A DNA stretch of 12,208 nt from Actinomycetota bacterium (GCA_019234175.1 JAFALP010000329.1:1-12208), one strand, 5' to 3'; positions 1 to 6,012 are shown, numbered from the stretch's first letter. The notes: generated by a model from the letters alone, not told the origin. Numbers and translations: made by a program.

Positions 1-2
1 AG

Positions 3-965
3 AAGATCGGCGCCGTCAAGGATCTCCTGCCCGTGCTCGAGCAGGTCATCCAGGCGGGCCGCCCGCTGCTGATCGTGGCGGAGGACGTCGAGGGCGAGTC
101 GCTCGCGACGATCGTCGTCAACAAGCTGCGCGGCACCTTCCAGGCCGTCGCCGTGAAGGCGCCGGGCTTCGGTGACCGCCGCAAGCGCATGCTCGAGGAC
201 ATCGCCATCCTCACCGGTGGCGAGGTCATCACCGAGGAGATGGGCCTCAAGCTCGAGAACACGAAGCTCTCGCAGCTCGGCAAGGCCCGCCGCGTCGTCG
301 TCGACAAGGACTCGACGACCATCATCGACGGCGCCGGTGACACCGAGGCGATCAAGGGCCGCATCAAGCAGCTCAAGTCCGAGATCGAGAACACGGACAG
401 CGACTTCGATCGCGAGAAGCTCCAGGAGCGCCTCGCGAAGCTGTCCGGCGGCGTCGCCGTCGTCAAGGTCGGCGCGTCGACCGAGACGGAGATGAAGGAG
501 AAGAAGCACCGTGTCGAGGACGCTCTCCAGGCCGCTCGCGCGGCCCTCGAGGAGGGTCAGGTCCCCGGCGGCGGCGTCGCGCTCATCAACGCGGCCGACT
601 CCGTCAAGGACAAGGTCCTCGGCGGGCTCGACGGCGACGAGAAGACGGGTGCGCAGATCATCATCCGCTCGCTTGAGGAGCCGCTCCGCCAGCTCGCGAC
701 GAACGCGGGCCTCGAGGGCTCGATCGCGGTTGCAAACGTCCGGAGCGCCCAGAAGGGCTTCGGGCTGAACATCGACACCGGTGAGGTCGAGGACCTCCTG
801 AAGTCCGGTATCGGCGACCCGACGATGGTCACCCGCTCGGCGCTGCAGAACGCCGCGTCGATCGCGAAGAACATCCTCACCACCGAGGCGATCGTCGCCG
901 AGGCGCCGGAGAAGGCCGGCGCCGGTGTCGGCGGCGGCATGCCGGACATGGGCGGGATGATGTAA
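3..965 (+). CDS. groL: 60 kDa chaperonin GroEL, C-terminal part (5' end outside window)
   Basis: This is the ATP-driven folding chaperonin of the cytoplasm, which works as stacked seven-membered rings with the GroES lid. About 320 residues are present, beginning near residue 226 of E. coli GroEL ([10 protein letters not shown]) and running to the stop at 963-965. The part seen covers the second half of the apical domain ([22 protein letters not shown]), the intermediate domain, and the C-terminal equatorial domain. The VEDAL segment carries the aspartate equivalent to D398, needed for ATP hydrolysis. The tail ends [11 protein letters not shown], the usual glycine/methionine cavity tail and not the histidine-rich tail of actinobacterial GroEL1, so this is the general housekeeping type. 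Two hairpins follow the stop. Promoter, CIRCE elements and groES would lie upstream of the window. Identification is certain; only the number of paralogues is unknown. Confidence 0.98.
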   Translation, partial: KIGAVKDLLPVLEQVIQAGRPLLIVAEDVEGESLATIVVNKLRGTFQAVAVKAPGFGDRRKRMLEDIAILTGGEVITEEMGLKLENTKLSQLGKARRVVVDKDSTTIIDGAGDTEAIKGRIKQLKSEIENTDSDFDREKLQERLAKLSGGVAVVKVGASTETEMKEKKHRVEDALQAARAALEEGQVPGGGVALINAADSVKDKVLGGLDGDEKTGAQIIIRSLEEPLRQLATNAGLEGSIAVANVRSAQKGFGLNIDTGEVEDLLKSGIGDPTMVTRSALQNAASIAKNILTTEAIVAEAPEKAGAGVGGGMPDMGGMM

Positions 966-966
966 G

Positions 967-981
967 GAGCCCTACGGGCTC
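967..981. terminator. First hairpin after groEL
   Basis: GAGCCC (967-972), loop TAC, GGGCTC (976-981): a perfect 6-bp stem starting one base after the groEL stop codon. It has no T-tract. It forms a tandem with the longer hairpin at 991-1020. The stop codon of the convergent membrane-protein gene (972-974 on the minus strand) uses the last stem base and the loop. It is probably part of a compound terminator or an mRNA 3'-end stabiliser. Confidence 0.5.
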
Positions 982-2048
982 GCGCTTGACACAAGGGGCG
1001 GCCGCAAGGCCGCCCCTTGTTCGTAGTGGATCGCCCATCGGATCAGCGCCCACACGATGAGGAGGGCGACGAGGTTCAGCGTGGCGGCGAGCTGCTCCGA
1101 GCCGTACAGGAACACCTGGCCGACGACGATCTCGAGCAGGACGGCGTGGTCGTACCAGCGCAGCGACGACAGGATCGACCGCGACAACCGAATCGCGCCG
1201 ATGAGCAGCAGCACGTCGGCAGCGATCGTCGTCAGGCAAAAGGCCCGCTCGCTGAACGACGTGTGGTGAATGCCATGCCGTAGCAGCCACGCTCCCTCCG
1301 CGGTCGAGATCGCCGCTCCGACGACGAGCAGCGCGTCGATGAAGAGCCGGAACAACGGATGCCGCGTCAGCGGCACCCAGACGGCGGCGAGCTTCTTCGA
1401 GATGCGTTGCCCGATCGGCGTCGTATCCGGCACCGTGTCGCACGTCTCGAGCAACTTGCGGACGTCGAGCGCGAGCGGATCGTCCGCGCCGGTCGTCTGC
1501 ATGAGGTGGAGAACCTCCGCGCGCCGCTCCTCGCTCAACGCGCCGACCGCTGACCGTTGCAGCGTCTCCAGCGCGATGAGCGTCGCCTCCTGCGCGGTGA
1601 ACCCGCGGCGCGAGAGCCAGCGTATGACGCCGAACATGACGACGAAGGCGACGTAGATGATCGCGATCGCCGGCTTGTAGAAGTAGTCGACGTCCTTCGT
1701 CACGAACTTCCCGACCTCGTCGATGAAAAGCCCGAAGCCGACGCCGCCGAGCACGGCGGACACGGGTCTCGTCGCGGGGCTGAGGAACGCGAGCAGGGCG
1801 AGCAGCGCGCTCAGCATCAGCAATCCGCCCCACAGCACGTGCGCGATGTGCAGCGACGAGTTGCCCACCTGCGGATAGCCGGTGGCGGCGAGGAGCCCGC
1901 GTGTGAAGATCACCGTCGCGATCCCGCACACGAACAGGATGGTCAGGTGCTCGTGCAGGTCGAAGCTGCGCAGCGGGCGGCGCAGCCGGATGCGCTCAGA
2001 AGGAGTAGCGCTCCTCTTTCCAGTAGTCGGCGTCGTTGTGGTAGCCAT
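972..2048 (-). CDS. Polytopic membrane protein of unknown function
   Basis: A 358-residue protein that I cannot assign to a named family. A basic N-terminus (residues 1-34) is followed by about four hydrophobic segments (roughly 35-55, 68-90, 95-112, 123-145). A soluble middle region of about 80 residues follows, with a helical stretch rich in E, R and L. About three or four further membrane segments lie near 230-340. The segment FGLFIDEVGKFVTKDVDYFYKP is striking for its acidic residues inside a hydrophobic context. The ATG at 2048 is preceded by a GGGAG-like site 5 bases upstream, and the gene overlaps the end of the molybdopterin oxidoreductase gene by 53 bp, so the two are probably co-transcribed. 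A heme-carrying membrane partner, as MsrQ is for MsrP, is conceivable, but I see no convincing paired heme histidines. The C-terminal 17 or so residues are encoded by the groEL terminator hairpins. Confidence 0.8.
   Translation of the reverse strand: MATTTTPTTGKRSATPSERIRLRRPLRSFDLHEHLTILFVCGIATVIFTRGLLAATGYPQVGNSSLHIAHVLWGGLLMLSALLALLAFLSPATRPVSAVLGGVGFGLFIDEVGKFVTKDVDYFYKPAIAIIYVAFVVMFGVIRWLSRRGFTAQEATLIALETLQRSAVGALSEERRAEVLHLMQTTGADDPLALDVRKLLETCDTVPDTTPIGQRISKKLAAVWVPLTRHPLFRLFIDALLVVGAAISTAEGAWLLRHGIHHTSFSERAFCLTTIAADVLLLIGAIRLSRSILSSLRWYDHAVLLEIVVGQVFLYGSEQLAATLNLVALLIVWALIRWAIHYEQGAALRPPLVSSASP
991..1020. terminator. Strong bidirectional hairpin terminator of groEL
   Basis: A perfect 13-bp inverted repeat (arms 991-1003 and 1008-1020) closes on a GCAA (GNRA-type) tetraloop. 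It is followed by TTCG and not by a run of T, so it is an intrinsic terminator with a very stable stem and a weak U-tract, as is common in high-GC actinobacteria. It lies between groEL and the convergent membrane-protein gene and can serve both strands. The convergent coding frame reads right through it. Confidence 0.8.
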
Positions 2049-2607
2049 ACCGCTCCCAGAACCCGAGCTTGTCGATGGACGAGATCTCGAGGCCGTTCAG
2101 CCACTTGGCGCTCTTCCAGAAGTACTTTGACGGGACGACGAGACGTACCGGGCCGCCGTGCTCCGGCGTCAGCGGCTCGCCGTCCGCCTCGTACACGACG
2201 AGGGCCTTCTCGTCCTCGACCGCCGCCAGAGGCGAGTTGGCGGTGAATCCGTGCTCTGCGTGCGCGATGACGAAGTGCGCACTCGGCCTCGGGCTGCAGA
2301 GCGTCGCCAGCTCGCGCCAGTGCACGCCCTTGAAGTGCGCGTCGAACCGGCTCCAGCGCGTGACGCAGTGGATGTCGGCGACGACCTCGGTCGCCGGCAG
2401 CGCCTTCAGCTCGTCGTAGCCGAGCGTCACCTCGTTCTCGACGTCGCCCCAGATGCGCAGCGTCCACGTGGACACGTCGACGTCGGGCACGGCGCCCGCA
2501 TGGAGGACGGGCCACTTCTCCGTGAAGTACTGGCCGGGGGGCAGGCGTGCCGGGTCGTACCCGGCCTCGCGCACCTTCGCCTCGGCCTTCGAGCGGAAGA
2601 GCGGCAT
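1996..2607 (-). CDS. Molybdopterin-dependent oxidoreductase, sulfite-oxidase fold
   Basis: A 203-residue protein of the sulfite oxidase/YedY (MsrP) molybdopterin-binding domain family. Key evidence is D-I-H-C-V-T-R-W-S, where Cys81 would be the molybdenum-ligating cysteine. Near the C-terminus the family signature GGPVRLVVPSKYFWKSAKW lines the cofactor, followed by LNGLE. The length matches a bare catalytic domain without the dimerisation domain of true sulfite oxidases. No Tat or Sec signal peptide is visible (MPLFRSKAEAK), so it would act in the cytoplasm, unlike periplasmic MsrP. The substrate is unknown; S- or N-oxide reduction or sulfite-type oxidation are family possibilities. The membrane-protein gene overlaps its 3' end. 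The ATG at 2607 is 9 nt from a -10-like TAGTGT on the minus strand. Confidence 0.9.
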   Translation of the reverse strand: MPLFRSKAEAKVREAGYDPARLPPGQYFTEKWPVLHAGAVPDVDVSTWTLRIWGDVENEVTLGYDELKALPATEVVADIHCVTRWSRFDAHFKGVHWRELATLCSPRPSAHFVIAHAEHGFTANSPLAAVEDEKALVVYEADGEPLTPEHGGPVRLVVPSKYFWKSAKWLNGLEISSIDKLGFWERYGYHNDADYWKEERYSF

Positions 2608-2615
2608 CGCGCTCG

Positions 2616-2622
2616 TACACTA
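2616..2622. promoter_or_regulatory. Overlapping divergent -10 elements
   Basis: The 7-bp sequence TACACTA contains TACACT on the plus strand (2616-2621), 6 nt before the ATG at 2628. On the minus strand it contains TAGTGT (2622-2617), 9 nt before the ATG at 2607. The gap between the two start codons is only 20 bp, so both mRNAs would be leaderless or nearly so. No good -35 hexamer is visible for either direction. Confidence 0.45.
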
Positions 2623-2627
2623 GTTGC

Positions 2628-3296
2628 ATGGATATCGCCGCTCGGCCGCGCGCCTTCGTCCGGGTGGCCGGACCGGACGCGCGCGACCACCTGCAGAACA
2701 TGGTCTCGAACGACGTCGACGCGCTCGAAGTCGGCGGCGCGTGCCCGGCGCTGCTCCTGACGGCGAAGGCGCGGCTGATCGCGCCGCTCGTCGTGTGGCG
2801 CCGCGGCGAGGACGACTTCCTGCTGCTCACCGAGCCCGAGCTCGCCGAGGCGGTACAGGTCCAGCTCGTGCGCATGCGCTTCCGCGCGCGCGCCGAGATC
2901 GAGCGCGAGGAGCACGACTCGGTGCTCGTCTTCGGCGGCGACGGCATCGCCGGCGACTTCCCCGGCGCCGTCGAGCTGCTCGACTCCGGCCTCGAGCCGA
3001 CGATGGACGAGGAGGAGCTCGAGCTGCGCCGCATCGAGGCCGGCGTGCCCCGCTGGGGCCGTGAGCTGGACGAGCGCGTCCTCCCCGCCGAAGCGGGGCT
3101 CGACCGCACGCACGTCAGCTTCACGAAGGGCTGCTACCCCGGCCAGGAGCCGATCGCGCGCCTGCACTACCGCGGCCATGTCAACCGGTCGTTGCAGGTG
3201 GTCGAGCTCGACGACGACACGACCGTGGAGCGCGTGACGAGCAGTGCGACGCGTCCGGACGGCAGCGTCGTCGCGCTCGCCTACGTGCGGACGTGA
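2628..3296 (+). CDS. ygfZ: YgfZ/GcvT-like folate-binding protein
   Basis: A 222-residue protein of the YgfZ (COG0354) family, tetrahydrofolate-binding proteins that support iron-sulfur cluster assembly or repair. The diagnostic motif K-G-C-Y-P-G-Q-E is present with its conserved cysteine at residue 169, followed by R-L-H-Y-R-G-H-V-N-R-S. The N-terminal part (FVRVAGPDARDHLQNMVSNDV) matches the GcvT-like opening of the family. At 222 residues it is well short of E. coli YgfZ (about 325) and seems to lack most of the C-terminal barrel. The ATG at 2628 is chosen because the sequence upstream in the same frame is antisense to the divergent gene and because a -10-like TACACT lies 6 nt before it. 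It overlaps the next gene by 4 bp (GTGA), indicating translational coupling. Confidence 0.88.
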   Translation: MDIAARPRAFVRVAGPDARDHLQNMVSNDVDALEVGGACPALLLTAKARLIAPLVVWRRGEDDFLLLTEPELAEAVQVQLVRMRFRARAEIEREEHDSVLVFGGDGIAGDFPGAVELLDSGLEPTMDEEELELRRIEAGVPRWGRELDERVLPAEAGLDRTHVSFTKGCYPGQEPIARLHYRGHVNRSLQVVELDDDTTVERVTSSATRPDGSVVALAYVRT

Positions 3297-3568
3297 AGCT
3301 CGAGCCCGCCGCCTGGTGGTCGGTGCGGGCCGCGCACAACCTCAAGCCGGCGACGTACCGCTGCCCGCTCTGCGGCTACCGCCTGCATGCGATGACGCCG
3401 CATGTCCTCATCGCCCCCGAGGGCGACACGAGCCGCCGCCGCCATGCGCACGCCGAATGCGTGCAGGCGGCGCGGCATCAGGGCCGGCTGCCGAGCTACG
3501 ACGAGTGGCGGAAAACGCAGCCGCGGAGAGGCATCCGGCTACACTGGCCGTTCCCGAAGCGCCCGTAG
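3293..3568 (+). CDS. Small CxxC/His protein, possibly zinc-binding
   Basis: A 91-residue protein I do not recognise by name. Residues 22-26 are R-C-P-L-C-G, followed by several histidines and a later Cys (RRRHAHAECV), a pattern compatible with one zinc site built from C-P-L-C plus His/Cys. The middle carries LIAPEGDTSRRRHAH, and the C-terminal part is basic and aromatic (YDEWRK, LHWPFPKRP). It starts at GTG 3293, sharing GTGA with the stop of the ygfZ-like gene, so it is likely translated from the same mRNA. Its stop TAG (3566-3568) coincides with bases T8-A9-G10 of the following tRNA gene, and the last 10 bp of the gene are the tRNA 5' end. A -10-like TACACT (3540-3545) lies inside its 3' end. 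Confidence 0.75.
   Translation: MKLEPAAWWSVRAAHNLKPATYRCPLCGYRLHAMTPHVLIAPEGDTSRRRHAHAECVQAARHQGRLPSYDEWRKTQPRRGIRLHWPFPKRP
3540..3545 (+). promoter_or_regulatory. Possible -10 element of the tRNA-Arg gene
   Basis: TACACT inside the end of the upstream coding gene, with the mature tRNA 5' end at 3559. Initiation about 7 nt downstream would leave a leader of about 7 nt for RNase P to remove. The hexamer is identical to the one at 2616-2621. No clear -35 is seen. Confidence 0.35.
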
Positions 3569-3631
3569 CTCAGGGGATAGAGCGCTGCCCTGCGGAGGCA
3601 GAGGTCGCATGTTCGAATCATGCCGGGCGCA
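3559..3631 (+). tRNA. tRNA-Arg, anticodon GCG as read
   Basis: A complete 73-nt cloverleaf. The 7-bp acceptor stem GCGCCCG/CGGGCGC is perfect. The D-arm is GCTC/GAGC with loop AGGGGATA, whose A20 is an arginine identity element. The anticodon stem CTGCC/GGCAG closes the 7-nt loop CTGCGGA, giving U33 and anticodon GCG at 34-36. The variable loop is AGGTC. The T-arm is GCATG/CATGC with loop TTCGAAT, and the discriminator is A. The 3' CCA is not encoded. The GCG anticodon reads CGC (Arg). Bacteria normally read CGC with an inosine-modified ACG tRNA, and the body here looks like an actinobacterial tRNA-Arg(CCG), so the G at position 34 is unusual. Confidence 0.93.
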
Positions 3632-3648
3632 CTTCCGGTCGCCGTGAC

Positions 3649-3671
3649 GGCGGCGCACACGCACCGCCGCC
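3649..3671. terminator. Weak candidate terminator after tRNA-Arg
   Basis: A 7-bp GC-only stem (GGCGGCG, 3649-3655; CGCCGCC, 3665-3671) with a 9-nt loop, 17 bp after the tRNA. It has no T-tract. It lies between the tRNA and the convergent SRPBCC gene and could terminate either. GC-rich DNA often forms such stems by chance, so support is modest. Confidence 0.3.
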
Positions 3672-3689
3672 ACGTCGACCGCGTCCCGC

Positions 3690-4133
3690 TCAGCCCGCGA
3701 GCGGCTGTCCCGTCTCGAGCAGCGTCTTCAGGCCGCTGAGCACGTAGCTCCAGCCGCCCGCCACGCTCAGCGCCGTCTTCGGCGCCCCCTCGAGCTGGTC
3801 GTGCACGACGCGGAGCTTCGAGTAGCCGCCTTCCTGCGACTCGATCTCCCACGTCACGCGGCTGTCTTCCTCGGCCGCCGTCTCCGGGTCGTACAGCGCG
3901 CGCCACGTGTGCACGAGCCGGTTGGGCGCGTCGGTCTCGATCACCTTGCCGCGAACGAGCGCCTCGCCGTTGCCGGCGACACTGAGGTAGTCGTCGTTCG
4001 TCATGCTGACGCGCGAGCCGTAGAAGTACTTCTCCGTGAACTCCGGCTTCGTGATCGCGTCCCAGATCTGCTGCGGCGTCGCCTTGATGTACACCTCGTA
4101 CACCTGCGTCGCCTGCGCGGTCATGGTGCTCAT
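3690..4133 (-). CDS. SRPBCC (AHSA1/START-like) family protein
   Basis: A 147-residue protein of the SRPBCC superfamily, AHSA1 group, which folds into a helix-grip cavity for a hydrophobic ligand. The opening VYEVYIKATPQQIWDAITKPEFTEKYFYGS is the typical first strand and helix. TWEIESQEGGYSKLRVVHD and the C-terminal helix GGWSYVLSGLKTLLETG complete the fold. The length is normal. The start is the ATG at 4133, overlapping the stop of the ArsR gene by 4 bp (ATGA), so the two are translationally coupled. ArsR-like regulator plus AHSA1 protein is a common bacterial pair whose ligand is usually unknown. The much longer open frame upstream is antisense to other genes and not coding. Confidence 0.92.
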   Translation of the reverse strand: MSTMTAQATQVYEVYIKATPQQIWDAITKPEFTEKYFYGSRVSMTNDDYLSVAGNGEALVRGKVIETDAPNRLVHTWRALYDPETAAEEDSRVTWEIESQEGGYSKLRVVHDQLEGAPKTALSVAGGWSYVLSGLKTLLETGQPLAG

Positions 4134-4447
4134 GCCGTCTCCTCCAGTTCGTTCTTGAGATCCGCGAGCGCCGCGACGCGGTGCTCCGTGTACTTGTCGA
4201 TCCACCGGTCGTGGACGAGCCGGATGGGGACCGGGTTGAGGTGGTGGAGCTTCTCCCGACCCTGCCGGCGGGTGACGACGAGGCCTGCATCCTCGAGGAT
4301 GCGCAGGTGCTTCATCACGCCGAAGCGCGTCATCTCCAGCTCCGACTCGAGCTCGGTGAGCGTGCGGCCGTCGCGCTCGAAGAGCCGGTCGAGGAGATGG
4401 CGCCGCGTCGGGTCGGCGAGAGCCTTGAAGATGCGGTCGTCGTCCAC
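4130..4447 (-). CDS. ArsR-family winged-helix transcriptional regulator
   Basis: A 105-residue dimeric winged-helix DNA-binding protein. F-K-A-L-A-D-P-T-R-R-H-L-L-D-R-L is the classic ArsR/SmtB first helix. The recognition region is near residues 31-54 (TELESELEMTRFGVMKHLRILEDAGLV), and the wing is TRRQGREKLHHLNP. The metal-sensor cysteine motif (ELCVCDL type) is absent, so it belongs to the non-metal group that is often paired with AHSA1 proteins. It starts at GTG 4447, 7 nt after a TATTCT -10, so the mRNA is probably leaderless. It is the first gene of a two-gene operon with the SRPBCC gene and probably represses itself through the palindrome at 4462-4477. Confidence 0.93.
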   Translation of the reverse strand: MDDDRIFKALADPTRRHLLDRLFERDGRTLTELESELEMTRFGVMKHLRILEDAGLVVTRRQGREKLHHLNPVPIRLVHDRWIDKYTEHRVAALADLKNELEETA

Positions 4448-4451
4448 GACC

Positions 4452-4456
4452 AGGAG
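4452..4456 (+). promoter_or_regulatory. Ribosome binding site of the cyclodeaminase-family gene
   Basis: AGGAG, 5 nt before GTG 4462. It supports this start over GTG 4510 and marks this gene as leadered, unlike many neighbours. Confidence 0.6.
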
Positions 4457-4484
4457 AATAGGTGACTAAAGGGTCACATGTCAA
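4455..4484 (-). promoter_or_regulatory. Promoter of the arsR-SRPBCC operon
   Basis: On the minus strand, a perfect TTGACA -35 (4484-4479) is followed by an 18-bp spacer and a TATTCT -10 (4460-4455). The GTG start codon of the ArsR gene follows 7 nt later, so transcription should begin at or next to the start codon. This is the best consensus promoter in the window. Confidence 0.75.
4462..4477. promoter_or_regulatory. Operator-like palindrome, probable ArsR site
   Basis: GTGAC-N6-GTCAC lies wholly within the spacer between the -35 and -10 of the arsR promoter, where a bound dimer would block RNA polymerase. It also covers the GTG start codon of the divergent cyclodeaminase-family gene. Autorepression is the expected mode for this regulator family, but binding is inferred. 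Confidence 0.55.
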
Positions 4485-5388
4485 GCCTCTCTCTCTGACC
4501 GAGGAGGATGTGGCGCGGCTGCTCTCCCCGGCCGACGCGGTGGCCGCGATCGAAGCGTGCTTCCAGCGCATGGCCCGCGGGGCGGTGACGAACAAGCCGC
4601 GGTACCGCCTCCCGCTCGACGCCGGCGCCCTCGCCGTGATGGCGGCGTCCGACGTCGAGCTCGGATACGCCGGCGCCAAGGTGTACGCCGGCTTCCGCGG
4701 CGGCGCGCGCTTCGTCGTGCTCCTGTTCCGCGCCGACGTGCCCGAGCTCGTCGCGGTCGTCGACGCGGACAAGCTCGGCCAGCTGCGCACCGGCGCGGCG
4801 AGCGCCGTCGCCGCGAAGTACCTCGCGCGCCGGGGGGCGACGACGCTCGGCGTGATCGGATGCGGGTGGCAGGCGGAGTCGCAGGTGCAGTGCATCCGCG
4901 CGGCGCTTCCCGGCATCGAGCGGGTCGTCGCCTACTGCCGAACGGAGGCGTCGCTGCGCGACTTCGCCGAGCGCCTCGGCGCGGAACCGGGGGAAAGCGC
5001 GCGCGACGCGGCCGAGTGCGACGTCGTCGTCACCGTCACGCCCTCGCCCGATCCCGTCCTGCGGGGCGAATGGCTGCGGCCGGGCGCGCTCGTGTGCGCC
5101 GTCGGCGCGAACGACGGCCACCGCCGCGAGCTGGACGACGTCGTGCTCGAGCGCGCCGCCTTCGTCTGCTGCGACTCCGTCGACGACGCGCGGTTGGAGT
5201 CGGCCGATCTGATCGAGCCGATTGCGGCCGGCGTCCTGGACTGGCTCGAGGTGCACGAGCTGCAGGACGTCGTCGCGGGCACGATCGCGGGCCGCCAGTC
5301 CGACGACGACGTCGTGCTGTTCAAGTCGAACGGGCTCGCGGCATGGGACGTCGCCGCCGCCGCGGCGGTGGTGGTTAGAGCGAGCTGA
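4462..5388 (+). CDS. Ornithine cyclodeaminase/mu-crystallin family protein
   Basis: A 308-residue NAD(P)-dependent enzyme of the OCD/mu-crystallin family (COG2423), which includes ornithine cyclodeaminase, alanine dehydrogenase and ketimine reductase. Supporting features are A-G-A-K-V-Y with Lys73 near the substrate, and the conserved DADKLGQLRTGAASAVAAKYLAR at about 101-123. The Rossmann motif L-G-V-I-G-C-G-W-Q-A is at 129-138. GANDGHRREL near 215-224 has Asp218 in the region of the OCD catalytic aspartate. The C-terminal FKSNGLAAWDVA matches the family's F-K-S-x-G-x-A motif. True OCDs carry a different loop there, so the substrate cannot be named. It is divergent from arsR by 14 bp, and its start codon lies inside the operator-like palindrome. 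It overlaps the convergent small gene by 14 bp. Confidence 0.92.
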   Translation: MTKGSHVKPLSLTEEDVARLLSPADAVAAIEACFQRMARGAVTNKPRYRLPLDAGALAVMAASDVELGYAGAKVYAGFRGGARFVVLLFRADVPELVAVVDADKLGQLRTGAASAVAAKYLARRGATTLGVIGCGWQAESQVQCIRAALPGIERVVAYCRTEASLRDFAERLGAEPGESARDAAECDVVVTVTPSPDPVLRGEWLRPGALVCAVGANDGHRRELDDVVLERAAFVCCDSVDDARLESADLIEPIAAGVLDWLEVHELQDVVAGTIAGRQSDDDVVLFKSNGLAAWDVAAAAAVVVRAS

Positions 5389-5632
5389 GCGTCGCGCGCG
5401 CGTCGGCGATCGCCTGCTCGCCGAGCTGCTGCACGAGCTCCGGCCGCGACAGCAGGCGCTCCTGCTGCTGCGTGCTGAGCCGGTTCTGGACGTACGCGTC
5501 CTGGATCACCTGATCGAGCGGACGTCCGGACGCGTGCTCGCGGAGGACGTATGCGGCGACCGCGTCCTCCTCCGGATTGCGCGCGAACAGGAACGAGAAG
5601 GGATTGCGCAGGAAACTCGTCAGCCTCGCCAC
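5375..5632 (-). CDS. Small protein of unknown function
   Basis: An 85-residue protein I do not recognise. A short hydrophobic/aromatic N-terminus (LTSFLRNPFSFLFARNPEED) precedes a helical, charged, glutamine-rich body (VLREHASGRPLDQVIQDAYVQNRLSTQQQERLLSRPELVQQLGEQAIADARATL). There is no clear signal peptide or membrane span and no cysteine. The start is GTG 5632, 7 nt after a TACAAT -10 on the minus strand, which fits a leaderless mRNA. The 3' end overlaps the convergent cyclodeaminase-family gene by 14 bp. It is called as real because of its own promoter, natural amino acid composition and the divergent partner. Confidence 0.72.
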   Translation of the reverse strand: MARLTSFLRNPFSFLFARNPEEDAVAAYVLREHASGRPLDQVIQDAYVQNRLSTQQQERLLSRPELVQQLGEQAIADARATLSSL

Positions 5633-5639
5633 GGGCGCG

Positions 5640-5649
5640 ATTGTATAGT
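5640..5649. promoter_or_regulatory. Overlapping divergent -10 elements
   Basis: ATTGTATAGT holds TATAGT on the plus strand (5644-5649), 6 nt before GTG 5656, and TACAAT on the minus strand (5645-5640), 7 nt before GTG 5632. The two hexamers share two base pairs. Both transcripts would start at or beside their start codons. No consensus -35 is visible on either side. Confidence 0.6.
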
Positions 5650-5655
5650 CGCCCC

Positions 5656-6003
5656 GTGCAGCTCTCGTCCGACCGCGGGAGGTTCGCGGAGCGGGTGCTC
5701 CACGGGGTCGACGATGCCGGTGAGGAGGAGCGCGTCGTCATCTGGATCGAGCGCAAGGCCGGCGCGGTCTGGGCGGTCGGGCGCGTCGTCAACGCGCATC
5801 ACCGGAATGACGTCGCCCCGCGCCGCGACGACTACATCTTCGAGGGCTACGAGCTCGAGGACGCGCTCGACCAGGCGAACACCGCGCTCGAGGACGACCT
5901 CACGGTCTCGGAGGCGGACGGTCGCCCGGAGCACCTGCGGCCGTTCACGCGCGACGAGATCCTGAAGCCGCTCGAAGCATGGTTCTTCGGGCGCTCGACG
6001 TAG
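5656..6003 (+). CDS. Conserved-looking acidic protein of unknown function
   Basis: A 115-residue acidic protein I cannot assign. It opens with a beta-rich section (ERVVIWIERKAGAVWAVGRVVN) followed by APRRDDYIFEGYELEDALDQANTALEDDLTVSEADG and ends with FTRDEILKPLEAWFFGRS. The pattern suggests a small soluble alpha/beta domain. No metal or nucleotide motif is evident. The GTG at 5656 is preferred to the far upstream start of the same open frame because that region is antisense to the minus-strand gene and because TATAGT lies 6 nt before the GTG. It is followed after 22 bp by the MqnD-like gene, which has its own -10-like element. Confidence 0.75.
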   Translation: MQLSSDRGRFAERVLHGVDDAGEEERVVIWIERKAGAVWAVGRVVNAHHRNDVAPRRDDYIFEGYELEDALDQANTALEDDLTVSEADGRPEHLRPFTRDEILKPLEAWFFGRST

Positions 6004-6012
6004 CGCATCGTC

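Noticed and set aside
557..994. Minus-strand open frame opposite the groEL 3' end
   Set aside because: Antisense to strongly conserved groEL codons, with no promoter or recognisable domain.
4134..4916. Upstream extension of the SRPBCC open frame on the minus strand
   Set aside because: It overlaps the well-supported ArsR gene and is antisense to the cyclodeaminase-family gene; the ATG at 4133 with the ATGA overlap is the natural start.
4474..5256. Minus-strand open frame opposite the cyclodeaminase-family gene
   Set aside because: Composition is dominated by A, R, D and H as expected of a shadow frame, and the plus strand has clear family motifs.
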